Shown: positions 1 through 8,506, counted from the first letter of the stretch. The stretch is DNA of 64,000 nt from Alterisphingorhabdus sp051668705 (GCF_051668705.1 NZ_CP196351.1:1054001-1118000); one strand, 5' to 3'. The notes: a model not told the origin generated them from the letters alone. Numbers and translations: made by a program.

Positions 1-876
1 CGCTAGGGCTTTTTCTGCCCGCAATTGATAGGGCGCCAGAACAGCCTCTACATGCTCTGGGTCAATATCAAAGACCGCAGCAGCAGCACGCAGCCAATTG
101 CTGGTACCTTCCACGCCAAAGGGGAAGAGGGCACTAATATGCTTTGCACCGCGTTCGTCCAAGGCTTGACCGGTATCGCCCAAAAAGGGCTGTGCCAGAA
201 GATAATGGGTATTAGGACCGATTGCAGGAAGGTCGGCAACAGCGCGTTCGGGAAGACTGGCGACATTATGAATGCCAAGCTCCGCCAACAGGCGCATAAA
301 CTGGTCCTCTACGATATCGGGCAATGAGCCAACCAGGAGTAAGTTCTTTTCCGCATCCGGCGCGCTGTGCGGCATGATCGGCACCAGTGACGCCAAACAG
401 GCATCTTCGCCTTGTGTAAAGGTCGTCTCAATACCGCTGCCGGAATAGTTGATAACGCGCACGAGCGGAGCATGTTTCGCGCCCAATCGCTGTGCGGCTT
501 TTGCCAGATCGAGTTTGATGACTTCTGATGGACAACTGCCAACGAGAAATAGCGATTTGATTTCCGGGCGACGCTCCAGCAGCTGGTCCACTATGCGGTC
601 TAGCTCTTCATTAGCGTCGGCCAACCCAGCCAGATCGCGCTCTTCCATAATGGCTGTGGCAAAGCGCGGCTCTGCAAAGATCATCACACCAGCAGCAGAT
701 TGCAGCAAATGCGCACATGTCCGCGAACCGACAACCAGAAAAAACGCATCCTGCATCTTGCGGTGCAACCAGATAATGCCAGTAAGTCCGCAAAAAACCT
801 CACGCTGTCCACGCTCTTTTAAGATCGGAGCGCAATCGCCAGAGGCTTGACTGTTAATGGGAAGTGGCGCGTTCAT
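1..876 (-). CDS. bchN: Light-independent protochlorophyllide reductase subunit N, 3' end outside window
   Basis: Subunit N of the dark-operative protochlorophyllide reductase (BchL/BchN/BchB), which reduces ring D of protochlorophyllide in bacteriochlorophyll synthesis. The 292 residues visible here start MNAPLPIN and carry the family's three conserved cysteines at 29 (FCGLTG), 54 (SRTCAH) and 115 (LVGSCPSEVI), which in this family help hold the [4Fe-4S] cluster with BchB. The family is about 420 residues, so roughly 130 are beyond the left edge. Its ATG overlaps the bchF stop by 4 bp (ATGA), so the two are translationally coupled in a bchFN... operon that normally continues to bchB, bchH, bchL and bchM. 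Identification is by direct reading of the reverse strand; no damage is visible. Confidence 0.96.
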   Translation of the reverse strand, partial: MNAPLPINSQASGDCAPILKERGQREVFCGLTGIIWLHRKMQDAFFLVVGSRTCAHLLQSAAGVMIFAEPRFATAIMEERDLAGLADANEELDRIVDQLLERRPEIKSLFLVGSCPSEVIKLDLAKAAQRLGAKHAPLVRVINYSGSGIETTFTQGEDACLASLVPIMPHSAPDAEKNLLLVGSLPDIVEDQFMRLLAELGIHNVASLPERAVADLPAIGPNTHYLLAQPFLGDTGQALDERGAKHISALFPFGVEGTSNWLRAAAAVFDIDPEHVEAVLAPYQLRAEKALA

Positions 877-1382
877 GATGCGACCGCCAATGCTGGTGAG
901 TTATCAGGTGATGATGCATCCAAATGAGCAGCACTGAGCCGCGCCAGCCGCAATTTGTACAGAAACTGTCCAGCATTGATGACATAGGTGCCGTAAGCTG
1001 CAAGTGCGACGTACATCCGGCCCTCACTGCTGCCCCAGCCGCCGAATAACATGGCAAGGTAGAGACTATGCAGTGCCAACACGGCCATGCTGAAAACATC
1101 TTCCCAGAAAAATGCCTTGGCAAACAGCCATTTGCCAAAAACCACTTTTTCCCAGATCGAGCCTGTAATCATGATCGTGTAAAGGATCATAGTCTTGGCG
1201 AAAATAGAGATATCCGCCGTCCATTGGCCTTCGCCGGTCTGTAAAAAACGGATGACGAAATAGAGGCTTATAACGAAAATAAGAAATTGAAGCGGGGCCA
1301 ATATGCCTTGAACCAGTGTCCAAACCGACTCGTCGCGGCGTTTTTTCTGTTCGGCGGTGTAGAGTGACGCACTTGTTGGCAA
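873..1382 (-). CDS. bchF: 3-vinyl bacteriochlorophyllide hydratase
   Basis: BchF hydrates the 3-vinyl group of (bacterio)chlorophyllide to 3-hydroxyethyl, on the way to the 3-acetyl group of bacteriochlorophyll a. It is a 169-residue protein with several hydrophobic stretches (about residues 28-48, 65-82, 98-116 and 125-142) and the family opening LYTAEQKKRRDESVWTLVQG. The usual length is 150-170. No ATG is available at the right place; the start chosen is a TTG, and no good ribosome binding site precedes it, so the N-terminus is uncertain by a few residues. It is the first gene of the leftward bchFN operon and diverges from aerR across a region with a PpsR-type operator. Confidence 0.92.
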   Translation of the reverse strand: MPTSASLYTAEQKKRRDESVWTLVQGILAPLQFLIFVISLYFVIRFLQTGEGQWTADISIFAKTMILYTIMITGSIWEKVVFGKWLFAKAFFWEDVFSMAVLALHSLYLAMLFGGWGSSEGRMYVALAAYGTYVINAGQFLYKLRLARLSAAHLDASSPDNSPALAVAS

Positions 1383-1505
1383 GCCTTCGCAATCAAGCGA
1401 TTTTACTGGCGCTTTTCCGCTATTTCCTAGCTCAAGATGACCTGCGTCAGACAGTGCCGAGACTCCTTTGATTAGGCATTGAGAATAGGAGCCATATATT
1501 CAAAG

Positions 1506-1523
1506 TGTCAAGTTTTTTTGACG
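1506..1523. promoter_or_regulatory. PpsR/CrtJ operator between bchF and aerR
   Basis: TGTCA-N8-TGACG, one base from the TGT-N12-ACA palindrome bound by PpsR/CrtJ in purple bacteria. It is centred between the divergent bchF and aerR genes. Exactly 8 bp further right is another TGT (1532-1534) whose partner half is degenerate. An 8 bp gap is the spacing at which CrtJ is known to bind cooperatively to two sites. A TTGACA at 1534-1539 could be the -35 box of the rightward aerR promoter; the -10 is poor. Confidence 0.7.
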
Positions 1524-1657
1524 TTCTAGAATGTTGACATTTTTTTATTTGTTAAATATCTATCGATGTATTAGTTTGGAATGACTTGGAGAGTGTGAAC
1601 AACCTCCTTGTGGCCGACGTTATGGCACGCCGACCAGACTTCAGAGGAGAGTCTGAA

Positions 1658-2644
1658 ATGGCTTCTAGATATGGGATTACGGATCTCCGCGCTCGACTTC
1701 GCAGCTGGCGTGATGGCGAGAAAAATGATCCTAATCAACAGGATCGCTCCTTAAGTTCTGATGGACAAAGTCGCATCAAAGTCAATGACGAATCCAATGA
1801 TAATGACCTTTCGGTCTTGCTGGAAAGCCTGATTATCCCAAAACTTGTGTCCGGGAAAAGCGATTCGAATCCCTTGGGTTTTGGGCAATTTTGTGACGAT
1901 TCCCTGATTTCTGATGATAGTGCGATGGCGCTTAATCTGCCCAAAAAAGTGCCAGAGCCAGATGGGTTTAGCGAAAAAGAGGTTAAAGACTTTGCCAATC
2001 AGATATTGGATGTAGATGCGTCCGAAACTTTGACCTTGGTTGAGCAGAAGCTTTCTGAAGGCTATAACGTCGATACTATCTATCTCAATCTTTTGGCCCC
2101 CGCGGCACGGTATTTGGGCGCGGAGTGGGAGAATGATAATCGCGATTTTGTTGATGTCACAATGGGGCTATGGCGATTGCAGGAGATTTTGCGCGAGTTG
2201 ACATTGCGTAACCCGCCTAAAATAAAGGCGAGTAATGGTAGGCGTTCGGCTTTGTTCTCTACGATGGTGGGCGATCAGCACAGTTTCGGCACTCTGATGA
2301 TTTCTGAATGCTTTCAACGCGCTGGTTGGTGTACAGATACGTTGATCGATCCATCAAAGTCAGATCTGACACATAAGGTGGCTGGAACATATTTTGATCT
2401 TGTTGGCCTGAATGTCAGCAGTGTCTGCACTGTTGCGCGCCTATCACAACTTATTAAGGGCATTCGCGCAGTGTCCAATAACCCTGACATTGTCATTTTG
2501 ATAGGCGGTTTTGAGGTTGTGCAAAACCCTGCTCTTGTTAAAGAGTGTGGCGCAGATGGAACAGCCAAGGATGCCGCTGATGCTATCAACCTGGCTAATG
2601 AGCTTATACCGTTAAGAGTCAGTGCTTTTGAGCATCTGATCTAA
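1658..2644 (+). CDS. aerR: Cobalamin-binding antirepressor of PpsR (AerR/PpaA family)
   Basis: Regulator of photosynthesis gene expression that acts on PpsR/CrtJ. The protein is 328 residues from the ATG used here. The C-terminal half is a B12-binding/SCHIC fold, with the family signature MVGDQHSFGTLM followed by ISECFQRAGW and a later ILIGGFEV strand. The middle has a helical cap (WENDNRDFVDVTMGLWRLQE). The first ~90 residues are low-complexity and poorly conserved. The ATG at 1658 has a near-ideal Shine-Dalgarno (AGAGGAGA, 7 bp upstream). An in-frame TTG at 1586 would add 24 residues without a clear binding site. It lies 14 bp before ppsR, the classical arrangement. Confidence 0.88.
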   Translation: MASRYGITDLRARLRSWRDGEKNDPNQQDRSLSSDGQSRIKVNDESNDNDLSVLLESLIIPKLVSGKSDSNPLGFGQFCDDSLISDDSAMALNLPKKVPEPDGFSEKEVKDFANQILDVDASETLTLVEQKLSEGYNVDTIYLNLLAPAARYLGAEWENDNRDFVDVTMGLWRLQEILRELTLRNPPKIKASNGRRSALFSTMVGDQHSFGTLMISECFQRAGWCTDTLIDPSKSDLTHKVAGTYFDLVGLNVSSVCTVARLSQLIKGIRAVSNNPDIVILIGGFEVVQNPALVKECGADGTAKDAADAINLANELIPLRVSAFEHLI

Positions 2645-2658
2645 GGCACTGAAGTAAA

Positions 2659-4074
2659 ATGATAACCCAGCAAACAGGTGACCAAAAAGTCCCTTTTAAC
2701 GACGCGGACACTGTTTTCAAAGATTTCACATCTAAAGAAATTCTTGAATTAGCTTGCAATGGCGCAGATTATATTATCGCTATTGATGCTGATAATGTTG
2801 TCCGAGATGTCTCGGTAAACGCGGCCGATCGGGAACTTGGGCAGCAATGGATCGGTCAAAAATGGGTCGACACAGTAACCTTAGAATGTCGTAAGAAGAT
2901 TGAGCAGTTGCTTAATAATGAAGAAGACAGCCAAGGCAGATGGCGTCAGGTAAACCATGTTTATGATGGCGTCGATATTCCAGTAACTTATAAGGTTATA
3001 CGGCCTAAAAAAAGCACGTACTTTTGTGCGATTGGTCGTGATATGCGCGCTGTATCAGATTTGCAGCAAAGGCTCCTTAAAACGCAGCAATCGATGGAGC
3101 GAGACTATCTGACTTTGCGTCAGACAGAGACACGCTATCGCTTACTATTTGATAATATCGCCTATCCAGTGCTGATTGCACGATCACGCGATTATAAGAT
3201 TGAGCAGGCGAATAATGCGTGTGACAAATTATTAGGAGCGTCTATCCAATCTCTTGAAAATAAAAGTTTTTTAGAGATTCTTGATGCCAACTCACGCGCT
3301 GCTTTTATTGCTTATTCGGGCGCTGTAACTGTAAACGGCGACACCGATGCGGTTGAGCTGAAGCTGCGCAATAGTGAGAAAAAGGTCCGGCTATCCGCGT
3401 CAATCTTCCGTCAATATGGCGAGCAATATTGGTTGATAGATATAGATGATGTTCAGCAAGAGGGTATGCGTAAGCGCTCTGATGAATATGTATTAGATGT
3501 CGTTGAAAAAATGCCTGATGCATTTGTTCTGGCTGACCAAGATCAGAATATTATGGTTGCGAACCATGCCTTTGCAGAATTGGTGCAGGCAGGCTCAGCC
3601 GAACAGCTAATCGGTCAGCCGCTAAACCAATTCCTGGGCCGCCCTAATGTGGATTTGGGTCTGCTGCGAAAACAGCTCAAAGACTATAATTATGTGCGCA
3701 ATTTCGGGTCTGTGATTCATGATCTGAATGGCGGTGAGGAACCCGTAGAATTATCTGCCATAATGGTTGAGCGCGATAAGCCATTATATGGCTATTCTGT
3801 CAGGATTATTGGGCGCCGTGAGCGCGATTTGCCGAAAAGTGGTAATGAACTTCCGCGCTCTGTTGATCAGCTTACCAAATTGGTTGGTCGTAAATCTCTG
3901 CGCGAAATCGTACGTGAGAGTACCGATTTGATTGAGCGTATGTGTATCGAAGCAGCATTGGTCCACACTGCTGACAATCGCGCGTCAGCCGCAGAAATTC
4001 TGGGCTTAAGCAGGCAAAGCCTTTATTCAAAACTGCATCGTCACGGGCTTGGAAATCTGACTGCCAAAGACTAG
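2659..4074 (+). CDS. ppsR: Transcriptional repressor of photosynthesis genes, PpsR/CrtJ
   Basis: Redox- and light-responsive repressor of bch, crt and puf/puc genes, which binds TGT-N12-ACA. It has 471 residues, close to the usual ~465. The order is an N-terminal PAS-like domain (about 25-130), a short Q-rich linker (DLQQRLLKTQQSM, 134-146), PAS domains at about 158-265 and 280-390, and a Fis-type helix-turn-helix at the end (AAEILGLSRQSLYSKLHRHGL). A cysteine at 429 sits where the redox-active HTH cysteine of CrtJ/PpsR lies. Other cysteines are at 33, 77, 123 and 188, with none near 250. It follows aerR and precedes bchG. Confidence 0.95.
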   Translation: MITQQTGDQKVPFNDADTVFKDFTSKEILELACNGADYIIAIDADNVVRDVSVNAADRELGQQWIGQKWVDTVTLECRKKIEQLLNNEEDSQGRWRQVNHVYDGVDIPVTYKVIRPKKSTYFCAIGRDMRAVSDLQQRLLKTQQSMERDYLTLRQTETRYRLLFDNIAYPVLIARSRDYKIEQANNACDKLLGASIQSLENKSFLEILDANSRAAFIAYSGAVTVNGDTDAVELKLRNSEKKVRLSASIFRQYGEQYWLIDIDDVQQEGMRKRSDEYVLDVVEKMPDAFVLADQDQNIMVANHAFAELVQAGSAEQLIGQPLNQFLGRPNVDLGLLRKQLKDYNYVRNFGSVIHDLNGGEEPVELSAIMVERDKPLYGYSVRIIGRRERDLPKSGNELPRSVDQLTKLVGRKSLREIVRESTDLIERMCIEAALVHTADNRASAAEILGLSRQSLYSKLHRHGLGNLTAKD

Positions 4075-4139
4075 TTTTACGCCTAATGAGTTTGTCATAT
4101 GGCTCGCCTAAATAGACAAACTCTCCCTACATTATAAAA

Positions 4140-4157
4140 TGTCCAATTAAATTGACA
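4140..4157. promoter_or_regulatory. PpsR/CrtJ operator upstream of bchG
   Basis: TGTCC-N8-TGACA, a full match to TGT-N12-ACA, ending about 30 bp before the bchG start. It implies that bchG-pucC-bchP-tspO can be transcribed separately from aerR-ppsR and repressed by PpsR. An ACA half site at 4129-4131 lies 8 bp upstream, but its left half is absent. Confidence 0.75.
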
Positions 4158-4186
4158 CTTTTGTGCATTTGTCATAGCCTTTGCTC

Positions 4187-5101
4187 ATGACAAACCCCGG
4201 TGCAGACTCGGCGCTTACCCGTACGCTTTCGCAAATTCCGCGTTTGCGCGATGTTGTCGAACTGTCCAAACCTGTTACCTGGTTCCCGCCGATGTGGGCT
4301 TTTATGTGCGGGGTGGTTTCCTCCGGTGTATCTCTGTCAGAAAATTGGGTATTTCTGACTGCTGGTATTGTGCTCACAGGACCAGCTGTGTGCGGCACCA
4401 GCCAGATTATCAATGATTGGTGCGATCGGCATGTCGATGCGATAAATGAGCCTGATCGGCCTATACCTTCGGGGCGTATTACCGGGCAATGGGGCATGTG
4501 GTTGGCCTTTTTGGGCACGGCATTGTCCCTTATGCTGGGTGCAAGCCTTGGCCTTTGGGTCTTTTTGGCAACGTGTTTGGCGCTCTTCTTCGGCTGGTCA
4601 TACAGCGCACCACCTTTTCGGTTTAAGCGGAGCGGTTGGATTGGTCCATTGGTTTGCGCTCTCAGCTATGAAGGATTGTCGTGGTTTACCGGCGCCAGTG
4701 TGATGAGCGGCGGCCCGCCATCCACGATCATTTTGGTTATTCTATTGCTCTATAGCCTTGGCGCACACGGCATTATGACGCTGAATGATTTTAAGGCTGA
4801 AGAAGGCGATAGACAAACCGGATTGCGATCTTTGCCGGTGACCTTGGGTGTACGGAACGCTGCTTTATTGGCATGCGCTGTTATGGCCTTGCCGCAAATG
4901 GCGGTTATTGGCGTCCTGTTTCAGCAAAAACTTTTGCTATCTGCCGGTCTGGTGGGCGTGTCTCTGCTCATACAGATTGGGCTGATGGTGCGATTGGTGG
5001 GTAATCCGCGGACTTTGGCGCCATGGTATAACGCTACCGGGGTCTCGCTTTACGTGCTGGGCATGCTGGCGACTGCTTTGGGTTTGGGAGGATATATTTG
5101 A
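4187..5101 (+). CDS. bchG: Bacteriochlorophyll synthase (geranylgeranyl/phytyl transferase)
   Basis: BchG esterifies bacteriochlorophyllide a with geranylgeranyl or phytyl diphosphate at the membrane. The protein has 304 residues and is a UbiA-family prenyltransferase with seven to nine membrane segments. The diphosphate-binding motif is unmistakable: NDWCDRHVDAINEPDRPIPS at about residues 71-90. A second acidic motif, NDFKAEEGDRQTGLRSLPV, lies near residue 201. The start is either ATG 4187 or TTG 4181; neither has a clear ribosome binding site, and ATG is preferred. The stop overlaps the ATG of the next gene (TGATG). Confidence 0.95.
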   Translation: MTNPGADSALTRTLSQIPRLRDVVELSKPVTWFPPMWAFMCGVVSSGVSLSENWVFLTAGIVLTGPAVCGTSQIINDWCDRHVDAINEPDRPIPSGRITGQWGMWLAFLGTALSLMLGASLGLWVFLATCLALFFGWSYSAPPFRFKRSGWIGPLVCALSYEGLSWFTGASVMSGGPPSTIILVILLLYSLGAHGIMTLNDFKAEEGDRQTGLRSLPVTLGVRNAALLACAVMALPQMAVIGVLFQQKLLLSAGLVGVSLLIQIGLMVRLVGNPRTLAPWYNATGVSLYVLGMLATALGLGGYI

Positions 5102-6531
5102 TGCGCAGGTCTTCGGTTTCTGTTGTGGATATACGTTCACTTTTCTCCGTTTCTTCTGCTGATGGATCAGGCCTTAGCTGGTTTGGTATCATCCGCCTTG
5201 GCGCGGTGCAGGCGGCCATCGGTGCTATTGTTATGCTCACAACGTCTCTGCTCAACCGCCTTATGGTGGTTGAATATTCAGTCGCTGCGGCTATTCCGGC
5301 CGCATTGGTGGCATGGCATTATGGCGTGCAGCTTAGTCGCCCTTTATGGGGCCATAAGTCGGACAAAGCGCTACAGCGGACAAGCTGGATTATCGCAGGA
5401 CTGGGCATATTGGTGCTGGGCGCATTGCTTGCGGTTAACACAACCATTCGCATGGCCGCGCCTGGCTTTTCGGTATATCTGCTTGGCATCATTGCTTTTG
5501 CACTTATTGGCTTGGGGGTCGGTATGTCGGGTACGGCTCTGCTTGCTCTTCTGGCGTCGCGCGTGTCAGACACACGCAAACCAGCGGCAGCGGCTATATG
5601 CTGGACCATGATGGTGGCTGGTATCGTCATTGCTGCAGGTTTAACGGGCGCGTTGCTTGAACCATTTACTGAGGCACGATTGGCCATCATTACCAGCATG
5701 GTCACGCTAGGCGCATTTTTGCTGGCCGCTATGGCTCTGGTGAATGTTGAGAATGGCAGTGAGCCAGTTAATGACATGAGCTCACGCAAAACAAACCAGT
5801 CTTTTGAAACCGTTTTGCGTGATATTTGGCATGATGATGAAGCGCGGCGTTTTACCTTCTTCGTCTTCATGTCCATGCTGGCTTATAGTATGCAGGATCT
5901 TATCCTTGAGCCATTTGCCGGTTTTCTGTTTGAAATGTCGCCAGGCCAATCGACCCAATTAGCGGGTGTACAGCATGGCGGTGTTTTGGTTGGTATGTTG
6001 CTCGCCGGTCTTGGCGGCAGTCTCTATACAAAGAAATTTGGCAGCAATGTGCGTTTATGGATCGTTGGCGGCTGTGCAGGGTCGGCAGTTATGCTGGTCG
6101 GGCTTTCGCTAGCTGCAGGCATGGCCGATATATGGCCTTTGAAATTGAATGTGTTCGGTCTGGGCTTTGCCAATGGTGTTTTTGCCGTTGCCGCTGTGAG
6201 CGCAATGCTGGGCTTGGCAAGCGAGAAAACAGCTGATGGCAAAGGCCATCGCGAGGGTGCGCGTATGGGCGTTTGGGGCGCAGCACAAGCCATTGGTTTT
6301 GGCCTGGGCGGACTGTTAGGCGCAGTCATTGTTGATGTATTGCGCAACATAACCGGTGAAAATGTCACTGCATTTCAGATTGTTTTTGCGGCAGAGGCTG
6401 TATTGTTTCTGGCGGCTGCAATGGTGGCCACAGGCACCAAGTTGGTGCGCACGCCTAGCAGTGACCATGATGGGAATATTCATCGCAATGCCAATACAGA
6501 CACACATATGGGGGAGGTCATTCAATCATGA
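5101..6531 (+). CDS. PucC/BCD family major facilitator (light-harvesting assembly factor)
   Basis: Member of the PucC/LhaA/bch2 branch of the major facilitator superfamily, whose members promote assembly of light-harvesting complexes or handle bacteriochlorophyll. It has 476 residues with about 12 hydrophobic segments, opening with SWFGIIRLGAVQAAIGA, and family features such as LNRLMVVEYS and HYGVQLSRPLWGHKSD. The ATG used overlaps the bchG stop by one base and has GGGAGG upstream. The position between bchG and bchP is that of orf428 in Rhodobacter. The last ~20 residues are hydrophilic and His/Asn-rich. Which pigment-protein complex it serves cannot be told; LH1 is the only antenna gene set in view. 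Confidence 0.88.
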   Translation: MRRSSVSVVDIRSLFSVSSADGSGLSWFGIIRLGAVQAAIGAIVMLTTSLLNRLMVVEYSVAAAIPAALVAWHYGVQLSRPLWGHKSDKALQRTSWIIAGLGILVLGALLAVNTTIRMAAPGFSVYLLGIIAFALIGLGVGMSGTALLALLASRVSDTRKPAAAAICWTMMVAGIVIAAGLTGALLEPFTEARLAIITSMVTLGAFLLAAMALVNVENGSEPVNDMSSRKTNQSFETVLRDIWHDDEARRFTFFVFMSMLAYSMQDLILEPFAGFLFEMSPGQSTQLAGVQHGGVLVGMLLAGLGGSLYTKKFGSNVRLWIVGGCAGSAVMLVGLSLAAGMADIWPLKLNVFGLGFANGVFAVAAVSAMLGLASEKTADGKGHREGARMGVWGAAQAIGFGLGGLLGAVIVDVLRNITGENVTAFQIVFAAEAVLFLAAAMVATGTKLVRTPSSDHDGNIHRNANTDTHMGEVIQS

Positions 6532-7733
6532 CACAGCAGATACAGACCGATTATGATGTTGTGATTGTCGGCGGCGGTCCATCTGGCGCAACGGCAGCAA
6601 ATGATCTGGCGCTGGAAGGATATCGCGTCATGCTGCTAGACCGGGCAGGGCGGATTAAACCCTGTGGCGGTGCAGTTCCGCCGCGCCTGCTCAAAGATTT
6701 TGACATCCCCAAATCCTTGCTGGTGGCGTATGCGAATTCCGCGCGGATTATCGCGCCATCGAATAAAACGGTTGATATGCCTTGTGGCGGTGATGGCTAT
6801 GTCGGCATGGTTGACCGTGATCAGTTTGATGAGTGGCTGCGCGATCGGGCGGAAAAGTCTGGGGCTAAGCGTATCACTGGCACATTTGAAACGGTCGATA
6901 CTGACGACGCAAAGATTGCGACAGTCAATTATCGCACCGAACGTAATGCGCCACTGCAAAGCGTGACCACTCGTGCTGTGATTGGTGCAGATGGCGCCCG
7001 TTCACGTGTGGGGCAGCAATGCATCAAAAATGCTGATCGTGTTCCCTGCGTTTTTGCCTATCATGAGATTGTGAAAGTACCCGAAACGATAACGGAGGAT
7101 TATCTGCCCAATCGCTGTGATGTTTATTATCAGGGGCATATTTCGCCAGACTTTTATGGTTGGGTTTTCCCCCATGGTAAGACGGCGAGCATTGGGCTGG
7201 GCAGCGCCAATAAGGGCTTTCCTCTGCGCGAAGCGACCGCGACTATGCGTGAGCAGGTTGGACTGGCGCACTGGGAAACTGTTCGCAAAGAAGGCGCGCC
7301 CATTCCGCTGAAACCCCTCAAACGCTGGGACAATGGCAAAAATGTTATTGTTGCGGGTGATGCTGCCGGTGTTGTTGCGCCATCATCGGGCGAGGGCATT
7401 TATTATGCTATGACGGCTGGCCGCATGAGCGCACAGGCCGTTGGCGCATTTTTGACAAGCGGTGAGGCCAAAGCGCTGAAGCTGGCCCGTAAGTCATTTA
7501 TGAAAGCGCATGGCCGGGTCTTCTGGATTTTGGGTATGATGCAATATTTCTGGTACAAAAATGACAAGAGGCGCGAGCGCTTTGTGAAGATGTGCGATGA
7601 TCCGGATGTACAGCGCCTGACTTGGGAATCCTATATGAATAAGGAATTGGTCAAGCGAGAGCCCAAGGCGCATTTCAAAATCTTCTTGAAAGATACCGCC
7701 CATTTGTTTGGGATGAAGGCCGTAGAGAGATGA
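6528..7733 (+). CDS. bchP: Geranylgeranyl diphosphate/bacteriochlorophyll reductase
   Basis: BchP reduces the geranylgeranyl tail of bacteriochlorophyll to phytyl. It is a 401-residue flavoprotein with an N-terminal Rossmann motif (VVIVGGGPSGATAANDLA) and the family's KPCGGAVPPRLL signature at about residue 44. The second FAD motif (IGADGARSRVGQQ) and GDAAGVVAPSSGEGIYYAM complete the geranylgeranyl reductase pattern. It overlaps the preceding pucC-like gene by 4 bp and the following tspO by 4 bp, so it is inside a tightly coupled operon. Confidence 0.96.
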   Translation: MTQQIQTDYDVVIVGGGPSGATAANDLALEGYRVMLLDRAGRIKPCGGAVPPRLLKDFDIPKSLLVAYANSARIIAPSNKTVDMPCGGDGYVGMVDRDQFDEWLRDRAEKSGAKRITGTFETVDTDDAKIATVNYRTERNAPLQSVTTRAVIGADGARSRVGQQCIKNADRVPCVFAYHEIVKVPETITEDYLPNRCDVYYQGHISPDFYGWVFPHGKTASIGLGSANKGFPLREATATMREQVGLAHWETVRKEGAPIPLKPLKRWDNGKNVIVAGDAAGVVAPSSGEGIYYAMTAGRMSAQAVGAFLTSGEAKALKLARKSFMKAHGRVFWILGMMQYFWYKNDKRRERFVKMCDDPDVQRLTWESYMNKELVKREPKAHFKIFLKDTAHLFGMKAVER

Positions 7734-8212
7734 AGAAACCTGCTTTGCTGCCAATCTTGCTAGCGGCGGGTGTGGCTTTGGCAGTAGCTATTATGGGCGG
7801 CACGATTACCGTGCTGGATGACTGGTATTATTCACTGGCCCAGCCTTATTGGGCACCGCCGGATTTTGCCTTTGCTATTGTATGGACCATTGTTTTTGCG
7901 CTGATCGCTATTTCTGGCTTGCTGGCTTGGGAAAATTCCGGTGATCGCCGTACGGCAGAGACCGTGATTGGCCTGTTTGCCATTAATGGGTTTCTCAATC
8001 TGGGCTGGAGCTTCCTGTTCTTTCGTATGCAGCGGCCAGACTGGGCTTTTTATGAGGTGATTATATTCCTGCTCTCCATTGTCGTGCTGATTGTCTATTG
8101 CGGCCGATTATCGCGCACCAGTGCGGTTCTTTTGCTGCCCTATCTGGCTTGGGTCTCGATTGCCGCAGCGCTGAACTATGAAGTTATTCGTCTTAACGGA
8201 CCTTTTGGCTAA
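7730..8212 (+). CDS. tspO: Tryptophan-rich sensory protein TspO
   Basis: TspO/MBR family outer-membrane or envelope protein. In Rhodobacter it modulates photosynthesis gene expression and tetrapyrrole traffic. It has 160 residues, the normal length, with five hydrophobic segments and typical tryptophan-rich stretches: WYYSLAQPYWAPPDFAF at 34-50 and NLGWSFLFF near 88-96. It is translationally coupled to bchP by a 4 bp overlap, as in other sphingomonad photosynthesis clusters. Confidence 0.93.
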   Translation: MKKPALLPILLAAGVALAVAIMGGTITVLDDWYYSLAQPYWAPPDFAFAIVWTIVFALIAISGLLAWENSGDRRTAETVIGLFAINGFLNLGWSFLFFRMQRPDWAFYEVIIFLLSIVVLIVYCGRLSRTSAVLLLPYLAWVSIAAALNYEVIRLNGPFG

Positions 8213-8233
8213 TCATTTTGCAAAGCTCTTATC

Positions 8234-8506
8234 ATGATGAATGATTTGTTTGCATCTGGCCATGCAGCGGATATTGTTTTGGCCGTGCTGGCCATAGAAG
8301 CTCTGTGGTTGAAATCGCGCGGCATGGCTTTTGCGACCATCTTGCCCGCATTGCTGCCTGCTGTCTTTATCATTTTGGCGCTGAGGGCTGCTCTGACGGG
8401 CATGGATTGGCCCTATATTGCGGTGCCTTTGGCGTTGTCCTTTCCGATACATATGCTGGATATGCGTTTCAGAATGCAGCGCGGGAAAGATGTGAGTGAT
8501 AGCTAG
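8234..8506 (+). CDS. Small three-segment membrane protein after tspO, function unknown
   Basis: A 90-residue protein that I cannot assign to a named family. It shows three hydrophobic segments (about 10-26, 31-54 and 60-77) and a short basic C-terminus (DMRFRMQRGKDVSDS). It begins 21 bp after tspO on the same strand, so it is probably the last gene of the bchG-pucC-bchP-tspO unit, and it ends before the shared terminator. The Shine-Dalgarno is weak. Two adjacent ATG codons at 8234 and 8237 are alternatives. Its position in a photosynthesis operon suggests a tie to pigment or tetrapyrrole handling, which is inference only. Confidence 0.7.
   Translation: MMNDLFASGHAADIVLAVLAIEALWLKSRGMAFATILPALLPAVFIILALRAALTGMDWPYIAVPLALSFPIHMLDMRFRMQRGKDVSDS

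Noticed and set aside
449..850. A 133-codon plus-strand frame across the bchN region
   Set aside because: It is the complement of the real bchN frame, whose product carries all three conserved cysteines and the family's sequence.
1861..1875. gattcgaatccc-like string resembling a tRNA T-loop
   Set aside because: It is inside the aerR coding frame and no cloverleaf can be formed with the flanking bases.
4091..4120. TTTGTC and GACAAA inverted repeat between ppsR and bchG as a PpsR site or terminator
   Set aside because: The spacing between the arms is 18 bp, too long for TGT-N12-ACA, and there is no GC-rich stem or T-run.
5319..5876. A 185-codon minus-strand frame inside the pucC-like gene
   Set aside because: It is antisense to a membrane protein with clear family features; the translated product is Ala/Ser/Met-rich, as expected for an antisense shadow.
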